The notes under the pieces were generated by a model. The model was not told the DNA's origin, searched no databases, and saw nothing but the letters and a program-made list of their open reading frames with translations. A stretch of 64,000 nt of DNA from Pandoraea capi (GTDB taxonomy: Bacteria; Pseudomonadota; Gammaproteobacteria; Burkholderiales; Burkholderiaceae), in contig NZ_CABPRV010000001.1 of NCBI RefSeq assembly GCF_902459735.1, positions 1 to 64,000 on the forward strand, given 5' to 3'. Below are positions 33,587 to 43,038 of this stretch, in pieces (the first letter of the stretch is position 1; each line of letters starts with the position of its first letter). A program made the translations under genes and the position numbers.

Positions 33587-34545
33587 AACTGAAACTTCGC
33601 TCCCTCGGCCCCGTCGTCCTGACGCTTGCCGTCTCCTGCGTCGCGATCTTCGTGCTGCTGCATCTGTGGGATTACTACACCGTCGCCCCGTGGACGCGCG
33701 ACGGCCGCATTCGCGCCGATATCGTGCAGGTCGCGCCCGACGTCTCCGGTCTCATCACCGATGTCGACGTGAAGGACAACCAGCAAGTGCATCGCGGCGA
33801 TCTGCTGTTCGTCATCGATCGCGACCGCTATACGCTCGCCTTGCAGCAGGCCGAAGCCAACGCCGCCGCGCAACGCGCCACACTGGCGCAGGCGCGTCGT
33901 GAGAATGCCCGCAATCATCAACTGACGGAAGTGGTCGCGAAGGAAGTCGTCGAAGCCGGTCAGGCCAAGGTCGAATCCGGTGAGGCGGCCGTGGCTCAGG
34001 CTGACGCCGCCGTGCGTCTCGCGAAGCTCAACCTCGAACGCACTCGCGTACTCGCGCCCGCCGACGGTTATCTGAACGACCGCCTGCCGCGCGTTGGCGA
34101 TTACGTGAGCACCGGGCGTCCGGTACTCTCCATGGTCGATGCGAACTCGCTGCACGTCGAAGGCTATTTCGAAGAGACCAAGATGCGCGGCATCCACATC
34201 GGCGACAAGGTGGAGATTCGCCTGATGGGCGAGCGTCATGTGCTGCACGGCCACGTGCAAAGCATCGTCGCGGGGATCGAGGATCGTGACCGCACCAGCG
34301 GCGCATCGATGCTCCCGAACATCAATCCGACATTCAACTGGGTCCGTCTGGCACAGCGCATTCCGGTGCGTATCGCGCTCGACGACGTGCCCAAGGACAT
34401 GCGCCTCGTCGCCGGTCGCACGGCGACGGTCACTGTCGTGCAAACGCAGGACAAGGCAACCCAGCCGAAACAGGCATCGACGGCCTCGCTTGCCGCCGTC
34501 TCTCAGAACGGGACGCCGGCTGCACATGCGGAGGCTCGCCAGTGA
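33583..34545 (+). CDS. HlyD-family periplasmic adaptor (AaeA-like)
   Basis: 320-residue membrane-fusion protein: one N-terminal membrane anchor (LGPVVLTLAVSCVAIFVLLHLW), a biotinyl-lipoyl hybrid split by a helical hairpin (VSGLITDVDVKDNQQVHRGDLLFVID; LNLERTRVLAPADGYLNDRLP, in pieces), a beta-barrel and a Gln/Ala-rich tail. It bridges FUSC to the outer-membrane channel encoded next. The start is the ATG overlapping the DUF1656 stop. Confidence 0.92.
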   Translation: MKLKLRSLGPVVLTLAVSCVAIFVLLHLWDYYTVAPWTRDGRIRADIVQVAPDVSGLITDVDVKDNQQVHRGDLLFVIDRDRYTLALQQAEANAAAQRATLAQARRENARNHQLTEVVAKEVVEAGQAKVESGEAAVAQADAAVRLAKLNLERTRVLAPADGYLNDRLPRVGDYVSTGRPVLSMVDANSLHVEGYFEETKMRGIHIGDKVEIRLMGERHVLHGHVQSIVAGIEDRDRTSGASMLPNINPTFNWVRLAQRIPVRIALDDVPKDMRLVAGRTATVTVVQTQDKATQPKQASTASLAAVSQNGTPAAHAEARQ

Positions 34546-36053
34546 AGTCCGTGCAAGTCAAAACCCGAACACGTTTTGCGTTGATGAGTGCCGTGGCGAC
34601 TGCCGCTGCGCTCGTCGCCGGTTGCACGACCGTCGGGCCGGACTACCATCTGCCGGAGCATTCGGTGATGCGCTCGCCCGACGCGAACGGTCCGCTCGCG
34701 GATGCGTCGCAACGCGCCGTCTCCATCGACGCGGTACCCGACGATTGGTGGAAGCTCTATGACGATCCGCAGCTCGACACGCTCGTGAGCGAGGCGCTGA
34801 CGGTCAACACGAACGTGCGCGTAGCGCTGGCGAACGTGCAGCGTGCGGTGGCGATGTATCACGAAGTGGAATCCGAGAATCTCCCGCAGGGGGGCGTGGA
34901 GGCCGAAGCGGCCCGCGCGCAGATCTCGGGCGAGAGCCTGCTCAAGGAAGAGAAGCTGCCGGTGGTGAACATCGCCGTCGCAACGCTGGGCATCTCCTAT
35001 CAGATCGACTTCTTCGGCAAACTCGCGCGTGCCGACGAAGCCGCGCTGGCCGCCGCCGAAGCGAGTCAGGCTGCACTCGACGTCGCGCGTGTGAGCGTGG
35101 CGGCCGAGACCGTGCGGGCGTACGTGCAAGGTTGCGCGGCGAACCACGAATACGACATCGCCAACGAGCAGTTGCGGTTGCAGGAGCGCAGCGTCGCCAT
35201 CACCCGCAAGCTCGTGGACGCCGGACGCGATCAGCCGACCGATCTGCTGCGCGCACAGGCGCAAGCCGACACGCTGCGCGCGGCACTTCCGCACTTCCAG
35301 GCGCAGAGCGAAGCCGCAACGTACCGGCTGGCCGTGATGCTGGGCAAGGTGCCCGGCACGCTCGACGCACGCGTCGCTCAATGCCGCCGCATTCCGCAAC
35401 TCACGCAGGCGCTGCCCGTCGGCGACGGCACCGCGCTGCTCAAGCGCCGCCCGGACGTACGTCAGGCAGAACGCGAACTCGCGTCGGCCACCGCCAGGAT
35501 CGGGGTGGCGACGGCGGACCTGTATCCGTCGATCCGCTTCGGCGCATCGATCGGGGCAAACGGTGTGCTCGAACACTTCGGACAAGGCCGCACGGAACAG
35601 TGGACGGTCGGCCCGATGATCTCGTGGTCGCTACCGACCAACGGCGTGCGTTCGCACATCAAGGGCATGGAAGCAGGCGCCGATGCTGCGCTTGCGCATT
35701 TCGACGGTGTTGTACTCAAAGCCGTGCAGGAAGCCAGGACGTCGCTCTCCGCTTACACCCGCGAATTGCAGCGCGACGACGCCCTGCGCGACGCCCGCGA
35801 CAAATCACGCGATGCGGCCGAGCAGAATCACAAGTTGTATCGCGCCGGTCGCGCGCCGTATCTCACGAGCCTCGACGCCGAGCGCACGCATGCGAGCGCC
35901 GAAGCAGCGCTCGCGGCATCGGAAACGCAGGTCGCCATGGATCAGGTCAATCTGTTCCTGGCGCTGGGTGGGGGATGGCAGAAACACACAAGCCCCGTCG
36001 GGAACGAATCCTCTGGCGGGGCTGTGGAGAGTGACGCATCGCTGCGTCATTGA
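34542..36053 (+). CDS. NodT-type outer-membrane efflux lipoprotein
   Basis: 503-residue TolC/OprM-like channel lipoprotein. The lipobox is LVAGC with Cys28. Two OEP repeats are visible (DPQLDTLVSEALTVNTNVRVALANV; the second with ATADLYPSIRFGASIG and LLKRRPDVRQAERELA). It starts at GTG overlapping the HlyD stop (GTGA), with GGAGG 8 bases upstream. It completes a tripartite pump with FUSC and HlyD. Confidence 0.92.
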   Translation: MKSVQVKTRTRFALMSAVATAAALVAGCTTVGPDYHLPEHSVMRSPDANGPLADASQRAVSIDAVPDDWWKLYDDPQLDTLVSEALTVNTNVRVALANVQRAVAMYHEVESENLPQGGVEAEAARAQISGESLLKEEKLPVVNIAVATLGISYQIDFFGKLARADEAALAAAEASQAALDVARVSVAAETVRAYVQGCAANHEYDIANEQLRLQERSVAITRKLVDAGRDQPTDLLRAQAQADTLRAALPHFQAQSEAATYRLAVMLGKVPGTLDARVAQCRRIPQLTQALPVGDGTALLKRRPDVRQAERELASATARIGVATADLYPSIRFGASIGANGVLEHFGQGRTEQWTVGPMISWSLPTNGVRSHIKGMEAGADAALAHFDGVVLKAVQEARTSLSAYTRELQRDDALRDARDKSRDAAEQNHKLYRAGRAPYLTSLDAERTHASAEAALAASETQVAMDQVNLFLALGGGWQKHTSPVGNESSGGAVESDASLRH

Positions 36054-36193
36054 GACGATTCGCGCGGCGCGGGCGGGACTCGATGTCGAGTCAGGCGGGC
36101 CGTCGGCGAATCGGGGAACTTCAGGTACGACTCAACTGCTCGGGTAAGCGTGTCGACAACGTCGTCGACGATCTTCTCACTGACGCAAACGCC

Positions 36194-36457
36194 TTAGTTG
36201 GTGATCGGAGCTTGCGGTGCACCATTGTGCTGTGCCGCTTCGATTTCGGCCGTACGCTTTTGCAGTTGCACCGACTGCTCGTAGGTGTACGGGAAGTTGA
36301 ATTCCGTCACCGGCGAGAGACCGAGTTCGCGGGCCGCTTGCAGTTCGGCGCGCACATGTTCGCGGGTCACGCCGCTGGACTGATCGGCAGCCATGGCCGA
36401 GCCGGCAGCGAGGGAAAGACTCACCAGCGCAACGGCGGTCAACAGGTTCTTCTTCAT
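36194..36457 (-). CDS. DUF4148 exported small protein
   Basis: 87 residues: signal peptide (MKKNLLTAVALVSLSLAAGSAMA), then the DUF4148 pattern VTREHVRAELQAARELGLSP and a Glu/Gln-rich tail. A small periplasmic protein family frequent in Burkholderiaceae, function unknown. AGGAG lies seven bases before the ATG. Monocistronic. Confidence 0.88.
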   Translation of the reverse strand: MKKNLLTAVALVSLSLAAGSAMAADQSSGVTREHVRAELQAARELGLSPVTEFNFPYTYEQSVQLQKRTAEIEAAQHNGAPQAPITN

Positions 36458-36646
36458 GGAAAACTCCTTTTATCGTTCGTATTTCACTCATGGAGGCGAA
36501 AACTGCTAACCAATCAGTTCGCGCCATGAGTAAATTATAGTTTTCCCTTACGAATCAACCAGCCGCAAAGCAACAACACACTGTTTCGGAAAAAGTGTGA
36601 AATCAGCCAAACACGATCCCAAAATGTCTCGAAAATGACGGAAATG

Positions 36647-37510
36647 TCAGGGAGAAATCAAACCGGTGCTGATTGCCGCTGCAATTGCCTGATGGCGATT
36701 GACCGCACCGAGCTTGCGTTTGGCGTTATTGATGTGAAACGTCACCGTGTGTTCCGATATCTTCAGAATCAACCCGATTTCCCACGCCGTCTTGCCGCGT
36801 GCCGCCCACAATAGACTTTCGATCTCACGCGGACTGAGTTTGCCATTGCTGCGGCTCGCGACCCACTGCATGTCGAGTTGCTGAATCGCCTGATGAAAGT
36901 AAAGCGCCGTGAGATAGATTTCACCGACCATGCGCGATTCAAGTTCCGCCGATTCCTCCGGCGACTTCGCCGTCGCGGCACTGAAAATCGCCCGCTCGCC
37001 GGCAGCCCCGTAAATGGGAATCGATACACCACTGCCGAGCCCGTGAGCGCGCGCATCCGCGAAGATCGGGTGAGGCCGCTTCTGTGTGAGAAAGGTGCGC
37101 CAGAGAATCGGTAAAGGCGACAGATTCGCCGCGACGAGCACCGGATCGACTTCCGCATAGCCCGCACTCTGATAACGCTCGATCCAGGCAGGCGGAAACG
37201 TCGTGAAGATATGGCGGCTCGGCATTCCCTGCGCGGAAATGAGCTGATCGTCCATCTGAAACGCCGCAGCCTCTCGTTCGCGACGGGGCAATAACGGGGC
37301 ATAGAACAGTGCGTCGTATTCCAGCGTTTGCGTCAGTTTCTGAAACTCGGCGTCCAGCGCCTCGACCGACCGGGCACCCAGCAGCCCTTCATACCGATAA
37401 AGATTGTGATGCATTGCGAATTGCACGTTCTCTAATAATTGCCGGTGGATTGCCGATATTCGCGCATTGTAGTCTGAGCTTTGCGTTTTGCGGGGAGTAA
37501 TTTTGCCCAA
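36647..37510 (-). CDS. LuxR-type quorum-sensing regulator (solo)
   Basis: Up to 287 residues. The autoinducer-binding domain (about 55-200) keeps every residue usually needed for acyl-homoserine lactones: Trp109, Tyr113 (W-x3-Y), Asp122-Pro123, Trp137 and Gly161. The C-terminal GerE/LuxR helix-turn-helix is LSPREIESLLWAARGKTAWEIG...SEHTVTFHINNAKRKLG. No luxI-type synthase is in the window, so it is a candidate solo that listens to another locus or to neighbours. The frame opens at TTG 37510; an ATG at 37414 would give 255 residues and remains possible. Confidence 0.88.
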   Translation of the reverse strand: MGKITPRKTQSSDYNARISAIHRQLLENVQFAMHHNLYRYEGLLGARSVEALDAEFQKLTQTLEYDALFYAPLLPRREREAAAFQMDDQLISAQGMPSRHIFTTFPPAWIERYQSAGYAEVDPVLVAANLSPLPILWRTFLTQKRPHPIFADARAHGLGSGVSIPIYGAAGERAIFSAATAKSPEESAELESRMVGEIYLTALYFHQAIQQLDMQWVASRSNGKLSPREIESLLWAARGKTAWEIGLILKISEHTVTFHINNAKRKLGAVNRHQAIAAAISTGLISP

Positions 37511-37562
37511 TAAAACAACCCCACTATATGGCGTGGAGTGCCAATCATTTTCTCATCGAATT

Positions 37563-38456
37563 TCATACCGCGCAGCCCAATGACTCCAATGCCGACAGGA
37601 CTTTTCGCAATCCAGGCGTCAGCGGTTTATCCTGACGCACCACGATCGCCAGCGTTCTCGATAAGGCCGGTGTCAGTGTGGATATACGCAATCCGCGTCG
37701 ATGATGCCCCGCACCGACCGACATTCGCGGCACGATGCTATACCCCAATCCCGCCGCGACCATTTCCTTGATCGCCTCGATACTCCCGAGCGCCATCACC
37801 GGGCGCATACGAATTCCCGCTTGCAAAAACCACTCATCGATCAATAGTCGCGTGCTGCTGCCGGATTCGAACGCCACCATCGGCGCTGCGGCGAGCGCGT
37901 GCGGCGTCACTTCGTGAGCCCACTCGTTGTCGCTTGCCGGCGCGATCGCGACAAACTCGTCTTGCAGTACCGGGGTGACGTGCAGACTGCGTCCGGCAGC
38001 GGGCAAAGTCACAAGCCCGATGTCGAGGCGGTTTTCGGTCACGGCCGCGACAACGTCGTCGGTGTTGCCGGTACTCACACGAATATCGAGCAACGGATGG
38101 CGCTTGCGCATCGCGCGCAGCATCGGCGGCAGCAAGTGGATGCACGCCGTCGCGCCCGTGCCGATCGCCACCTCGCCGGCCGCCCCCAGCGCATGACTCG
38201 ACAGCGCCTGCATGGCGTCTTCGACGGCAGCGTCGATACGCCGCGCGTGTTCGAGCAATGTCTGTCCCGCCGACGTCGGCTTCAGACGTTTGCCGACGCG
38301 CTCGATGAGTCTGACGTTCAAGCGCTGTTCCAACTGGCGAACCTGAAGACTCACGGCGGGCTGCGACAAATCGAGACGTGCGGCAGCCGCAGAGAAACTG
38401 CCGGCGTCGATGACTTCTGAAAACGTATGAAGCTGATCCAGATTCAGGCGCCGCAT
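37563..38456 (-). CDS. LysR-family regulator
   Basis: 297-residue LysR protein: N-terminal helix-turn-helix (LDQLHTFSEVIDAGSFSAAAARLDLSQPAVSLQVRQLEQ, in pieces) and a periplasmic-binding-like effector domain (GLGYSIVPRMSVGAG). The ATG at 38456 matches family starts. Divergent from an MFS gene 191 bp away, which is the likely target. Confidence 0.9.
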   Translation of the reverse strand: MRRLNLDQLHTFSEVIDAGSFSAAAARLDLSQPAVSLQVRQLEQRLNVRLIERVGKRLKPTSAGQTLLEHARRIDAAVEDAMQALSSHALGAAGEVAIGTGATACIHLLPPMLRAMRKRHPLLDIRVSTGNTDDVVAAVTENRLDIGLVTLPAAGRSLHVTPVLQDEFVAIAPASDNEWAHEVTPHALAAAPMVAFESGSSTRLLIDEWFLQAGIRMRPVMALGSIEAIKEMVAAGLGYSIVPRMSVGAGHHRRGLRISTLTPALSRTLAIVVRQDKPLTPGLRKVLSALESLGCAV

Positions 38457-38647
38457 CTCAAAGTTTTCCTTATGAAACGGATAAGATGCCAAGACTTTAC
38501 CAAGAGATGGCGCTGGCGCACCATTCGGCTATTGGACGGATGTCCTGTATCGATTCGTCTCGCGCTATCGTCAATACAGCACCAATACAGCGCCACTACC
38601 GTCACCCCTTCGACTTCCCTTCGGCGCGCTCCTGCCCGCTTCACGTC

Positions 38648-39823
38648 ATGCCCATCGTCATCCGGCTCGGCCTTGCGCAACTCATCAACTGGGGGGTGAA
38701 CTTCTATCTGCCCGGCGCGTTCGCGTGGCGCATCGCGCGCGACATGGGCTGGGCGCAGACATGGGTGTTCGCGGGACCGTCGCTCGCCATGCTGGTCATG
38801 GCCGCAGTCTCGCCATTGTCCGGGCGCTGGCTCGAACGGTTCGGCGGGCGCCGCATCATGTGTGTCGGCACGCTCATTTGTACCGTCGGCTGCGTCGCGC
38901 TCGCCACCGGCAGCACCCTCGTCCAGTTCTATGCCGCGTGGTGTCTGCTCGGGATCGGCATGCGGCTCTCGCTCTACGATGCCGCCTTCGCCACACTCGC
39001 CGCGCTGTACGGTGCGGCCGCACGGCGTCCGATGACACAGATCACGCTCATCGGCGGGTTGGCGACGACCGTCTTCTGGCCGCTGGGCAACTGGCTTGGC
39101 GACACGTGGGGATGGCGCACCGGTGTCTTCGTCTACGGCGTGATCGGCCTCGTCGCGTGGGCCTTGCTGCGCAGCCTGCCGCCAACGCCGCCCAGAATCC
39201 CGGCGGCGGACGAGACCCGCAAGGCACGTGCACCGCTGCCGTGGGCCTCCGCGCTGCTCTACGGCGCGATCATGGCGATGGTCTCGATCCTTTCGTCGGG
39301 CCTGGCTGCGCACCTGACTTCGGTGCTGAGCACGCGCGGGTTGCCGGTCGGACTCGCCGCGCTGTGGGGCGTCGGCCAGGTCTGTGCGCGAACGCTGGAG
39401 TGGCTTCAGCCCCGGCAGGCAAGCGCGGTCAAGCTCAACGTCGTGGTCGGCATCGGCTTGCCGCTGTGCTTCGCGCTGGGGCTGGCCGGACTGTCGTCGC
39501 CGCTCGCGGCCGGTGTCTTCATCTTCGGCTATGGTGCGCTCAACGGACTGGCGACGCTGCTACGCGCCAGCCTGCCGCTCGAACTCTTCTCCCACGACGC
39601 TTACGCCCGGGCCCTGGGCACCTTGCTCGCGCCGGCGTTCGCGGTCTCGGCCGTGGCCCCGTGGGGATATTCCCTCGCACGAGAACGCTGGGGCGACACG
39701 GCGGTACTCTGGGTGTCGCTGGTCATCGGTCTGCTGATCGGGGCGGCAGCGCTATCGCTGCGGCGTCGGGCGCCGCAAGCGCCTGCGTCACGAACGTTCG
39801 AAGAAACTCGATCCACGTCTTGA
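38648..39823 (+). CDS. MFS transporter
   Basis: About 391 residues with 12 predicted spans. Motif A-like region PLSGRWLERFGGRRIMCVG follows span 2, and R-x-PMTQITLIGGLATTVFWPLGNWLGD marks span 5. Resembles MFS proteins often annotated CynX/oxalate-formate-like; the substrate is unknown. The start is the ATG beginning MPIVIRLGLAQL; the longer frame runs into the LysR divergent region. Its last 101 bp overlap the convergent LysR gene. Confidence 0.85.
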   Translation: MPIVIRLGLAQLINWGVNFYLPGAFAWRIARDMGWAQTWVFAGPSLAMLVMAAVSPLSGRWLERFGGRRIMCVGTLICTVGCVALATGSTLVQFYAAWCLLGIGMRLSLYDAAFATLAALYGAAARRPMTQITLIGGLATTVFWPLGNWLGDTWGWRTGVFVYGVIGLVAWALLRSLPPTPPRIPAADETRKARAPLPWASALLYGAIMAMVSILSSGLAAHLTSVLSTRGLPVGLAALWGVGQVCARTLEWLQPRQASAVKLNVVVGIGLPLCFALGLAGLSSPLAAGVFIFGYGALNGLATLLRASLPLELFSHDAYARALGTLLAPAFAVSAVAPWGYSLARERWGDTAVLWVSLVIGLLIGAAALSLRRRAPQAPASRTFEETRSTS

Positions 39824-40676
39824 CCTTCGCGTCGAGATACAGGCGCGACGCGTACACCGCGTAGACGTTCGTCCCCTGCAATTCATACTCGGGCAGCACG
39901 CGCACCAGCGACCCGTTGCGCAGTGCCGGGACTGCGGAGAGCAACGGCACCGGCCCCACGCCGCAGCCGCTCACGAGCGCCGCTGCCAGCGAATCCGCCG
40001 TATTCACGCGCAGACGCCCCGCCGGGATCGGCAGCTTCACGGTGCCGTCCGGACCATCGAAAAGCCAGTGTTCGACGGTGTAGTGCGGCGCATTCAGGCG
40101 AACCCGCGTGTGCTGCGTTAATTCGTCGAGCGACCGGGGCGCCCCGTGCTCAGAGAGGTATTGCGGGGCGGCGCACAGCACCGACGCCATGCGGCAGATC
40201 CGTGTCGAGACGAGTCCCGAATCGGGCAGTTGCGACGCCGCCAGACGCAGCGAGACGTCGATGTTCTCCTCCAGCAGGTCCGGCACGCGCGAAGACAGCA
40301 GCAGATCGACCTCGACCTCCGGATACTGCTCCATGAATCGCGCCAGCGCCGGCACGACGAAGACCTGCCCGAAACTCGCCGGCGCGTGCAAACGGAGCTT
40401 GCCGCTCGGCGCCGCGTTGGTCGCCCCCGCCTCGGCTTCCGAGACGTCGACCATCGCGATGATGTCGCGGCACCGCGCGAGGTAGCGCTTGCCTGCATCG
40501 GTGAGCGCCAGCCGGCGAGTGGTGCGATGGAGCAGCCGCGTGCGCAGATGCGCCTCCAGCTCGGAGATAGCTTTCGAGACCTGCGGCGTGGTCATGTCGA
40601 GCGCGCGCGCTGCGCCGGCAAAGCTTGCGCCGTCGGCCACGCGCACGAAGATCCGCATGTTTTTGAACGTGTTCAT
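39723..40676 (-). CDS. LysR-family regulator (CrgA-like)
   Basis: 317-residue LysR protein of the common MNTFKNMRIFVRVADGASFAGAA type; helix-turn-helix residues 1-60, effector domain to about 300 (PSGKLRLHAPASFGQVFVVPAL). The final Ala/Pro-rich residues overlap the 3' end of the MFS gene in antisense by 101 bp. Divergent from the nitroreductase gene (182 bp between starts), its likely target. Confidence 0.9.
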   Translation of the reverse strand: MNTFKNMRIFVRVADGASFAGAARALDMTTPQVSKAISELEAHLRTRLLHRTTRRLALTDAGKRYLARCRDIIAMVDVSEAEAGATNAAPSGKLRLHAPASFGQVFVVPALARFMEQYPEVEVDLLLSSRVPDLLEENIDVSLRLAASQLPDSGLVSTRICRMASVLCAAPQYLSEHGAPRSLDELTQHTRVRLNAPHYTVEHWLFDGPDGTVKLPIPAGRLRVNTADSLAAALVSGCGVGPVPLLSAVPALRNGSLVRVLPEYELQGTNVYAVYASRLYLDAKVKTWIEFLRTFVTQALAAPDAAAIALPPRSADR

Positions 40677-40857
40677 GAGACGGGATGATAGCGCCCGGTG
40701 ATAAGGACATGCTGCGATATTGGTTGGGATCGGACGACGCGCGCGGTATCCTAGCGACCCGCTCAGGCTCGCCCGGGCGCAATTACCGCATGACCGTCGG
40801 CCTGACGCCGACATGCCGCAGCACTCTCTCCCGTATTTTTGCCGACGAGACATTCGC

Positions 40858-41466
40858 ATGACCGATATCAACACCCTCAACACGCGTCAAGCCGACCATC
40901 CGATCGACCCGCAATTCGTGGCCCGCTGGTCGCCGCGCGCGTTCAAGGACGAAACGATTCCCGAAGCCGACCTGCTGGCGCTGTTCGAAGCCGCCCGCTG
41001 GGCGCCGTCGGCCTACAACGCGCAACCGTGGCGCTTCGTCTACGCACGCCGTGGCACGCCGCACTGGGAACAGTTCGTCGGCTTCCTCAACGAATTCAAC
41101 CAGACGTGGGCCAAACACGCTGCCGCCATCGTGCTCGTGATCTCGAAGTCGACGCTCACGCCCCCGGGCAGCGACAAGGAAGTGCCCGCCCCGACGCATA
41201 GCTTCGACGCCGGCGCCGCATGGGGTTACCTCGCGCTGCAAGCGTCGAACTCGGGTTGGGCCGCGCACGGTCTGGCCGGCATCGAGCACGACAAGATCCG
41301 CAACGAACTCGATCTGTCGTCCAAGTACAAGATCGAAGCGGCAGTCGCGATCGGCCGTCCCGGCGGCGACGTCAACGCACTGCCGGAAGGCTTGCGCGCT
41401 CGCGAAGTGCCGAGCCCGCGCGAACCGCTGGCGAAGATCGCCTCGGAAGGTCGCTTCGCGTTCTGA
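40858..41466 (+). CDS. Nitroreductase-family flavoprotein
   Basis: 202-residue FMN nitroreductase-fold enzyme. FMN-contact motifs: RWSPRAFKDETIPEADLLALFEAARWAPSAYNAQPWRFVY (in pieces; the ARWAPSAYNAQPW turn is diagnostic) and AVAIGRPGGDVNALPE. Acts with NAD(P)H on nitroaromatics, quinones or similar. ATG at 40858. A strong terminator follows. Confidence 0.9.
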   Translation: MTDINTLNTRQADHPIDPQFVARWSPRAFKDETIPEADLLALFEAARWAPSAYNAQPWRFVYARRGTPHWEQFVGFLNEFNQTWAKHAAAIVLVISKSTLTPPGSDKEVPAPTHSFDAGAAWGYLALQASNSGWAAHGLAGIEHDKIRNELDLSSKYKIEAAVAIGRPGGDVNALPEGLRAREVPSPREPLAKIASEGRFAF

Positions 41467-41509
41467 CGTTCAGACGCCTGCGCGTCGCCCTCACCGCGAC
41501 ATCGCATGA

Positions 41510-41547
41510 AAAAACCCCGCCGGATCGCAAGACCCGGCGGGGTTTTT
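41510..41547. terminator. Bidirectional intrinsic terminator
   Basis: Perfect hairpin AAAAACCCCGCCGG (41510-41523) / CCGGCGGGGTTTTT (41534-41547) with a 10-nt loop, giving a T tract on both strands. It serves the nitroreductase gene (+) and the end of the RND operon (-). Confidence 0.93.
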
Positions 41548-41574
41548 GTTTGACGACCGGCGAACCGGCGTCGC

Positions 41575-43038
41575 TCAGGATTCCTCGGCGTTCGGCGTCC
41601 AGCCGCCGCCCAGCGCACGGTACAGCGCCACGTGATTGACCAGCACGCGCTGCTTGACGTCGATCAACTGCTGCGCTGCCTGAAAGTCGCTGCGCTGCGC
41701 ATCGAGCAGTTCGAGATAGCTCGCCACACCGTTCGCATAACGACGCTCGGCCAGCTTCAGCCGCTCGCGCTCCCCGTCCGATACCCGCTTTTGCGCATCG
41801 AGCTGGCGCGAGAGCCATTGCTGCGCCGTGAGCGCTTCGTTGACTTCCGTGAATGCGGTCTGGATGGCACGCTCGTACGACACGATCGCCATTTCCTTGC
41901 GCACGTTCGCCAGGTTCAGCCCCTGGATGTTGCGTCCGCCATCGAAGATCGGCACGGTGATCTGCGGCAGGAACGACCAGACGCCCGTGCCCGCACTGAA
42001 CAGATCGGCAATGCGCGAACTGGCGGTCCCGATGTCCGTCGTCAACCGGATCGACGGGAAGAACGCCGCCCGGGCCGCGCCGATGTTCGCATTTGCGCCG
42101 CGCAGTTGCGCTTCCGCCTGCCGGATGTCCGGACGCCGCATCAGCAACGACGAGGGCAGCCCTGCCGCGACCGGCACGACGAAGGCGCTGTCGAGCGCCG
42201 CCTCCGTGGACGGTCGTGTCGCCACGTCGCCCGTGAGGACTTGCAGGATGTGCGAAATCTCGCTGCGCTGGCGCTCACGCTCGGCGAACGCCGCACGTGC
42301 CACCTCGACCTGCGTCGTCTCCGTATTCAGATCGAGGCCGTCGACGAGTCCCCGCTCGGCGCGCAGGCGAATCACCTGCATGCCCGCTTCGCGCGCTGCC
42401 AGCACCTTGGCCGCGTAAGCGCGTTGCTCGTTCGCGGCCACGAGTCCGATGTAAGCCGTCGCCACTTCGGCCACGAGACTGACCTGCGCCGCGCGCTGCG
42501 CCTCCTCGCTCGCGAGATACGACTGCAATGCGGCGTCGCGCAGGCTGCGAACGCGCCCGAAGAAATCGAGTTCGAACGCGCTCACGCCGAGCGTCGCGCG
42601 CACATCGTTGGCGACGTAGCCGCCCGGCGGATTGCTGCTGCCGTCGGGTTGTCCGGCGGAGCCGGAATAGCGCTGACGGGAGAACGATCCCCCCGCCTGC
42701 ACGCTCGGCAACAGATTGGCGCCTTCGATGCCGTACAGCGCACGCGCTTCCTGCACCCGCAAGGACGCCAGACGCAAGTCGCGATTCTGCGCGAGCGCGC
42801 GACGAATCAGCGTCTGCAATTCCGGGTCGGTGAAGACGTCGGCCCAATCGGCGTCGCCCGTGAGCGGCGCGGCAAGCGCGAGCTGCACGTCGCCGCCCGC
42901 CGGCGCTGCCTCATACGACGTGGGCATCGGCGCGGCCGGGCGCTCGTACGTGGGCGCCATCGTGCATCCGGCCAGCAGCGCGAAGAGACCCGCTGCGGCC
43001 AGGGTCATCCCGCGAAGGCGGGGTCGAAACATCGTCAT
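41575..43038 (-). CDS. RND outer-membrane channel lipoprotein (OprM type)
   Basis: 487-residue TolC-family lipoprotein with lipobox LLAGC (Cys25) and two OEP repeats (DPELQTLIRRALAQNRDLRLASL; LLMRRPDIRQAEAQLRGANANIGAARAAFFPSIRL, in pieces). Third gene of the MFP-RND-OMP operon; its ATG overlaps the RND stop (ATGA). Confidence 0.94.
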   Translation of the reverse strand: MTMFRPRLRGMTLAAAGLFALLAGCTMAPTYERPAAPMPTSYEAAPAGGDVQLALAAPLTGDADWADVFTDPELQTLIRRALAQNRDLRLASLRVQEARALYGIEGANLLPSVQAGGSFSRQRYSGSAGQPDGSSNPPGGYVANDVRATLGVSAFELDFFGRVRSLRDAALQSYLASEEAQRAAQVSLVAEVATAYIGLVAANEQRAYAAKVLAAREAGMQVIRLRAERGLVDGLDLNTETTQVEVARAAFAERERQRSEISHILQVLTGDVATRPSTEAALDSAFVVPVAAGLPSSLLMRRPDIRQAEAQLRGANANIGAARAAFFPSIRLTTDIGTASSRIADLFSAGTGVWSFLPQITVPIFDGGRNIQGLNLANVRKEMAIVSYERAIQTAFTEVNEALTAQQWLSRQLDAQKRVSDGERERLKLAERRYANGVASYLELLDAQRSDFQAAQQLIDVKQRVLVNHVALYRALGGGWTPNAEES

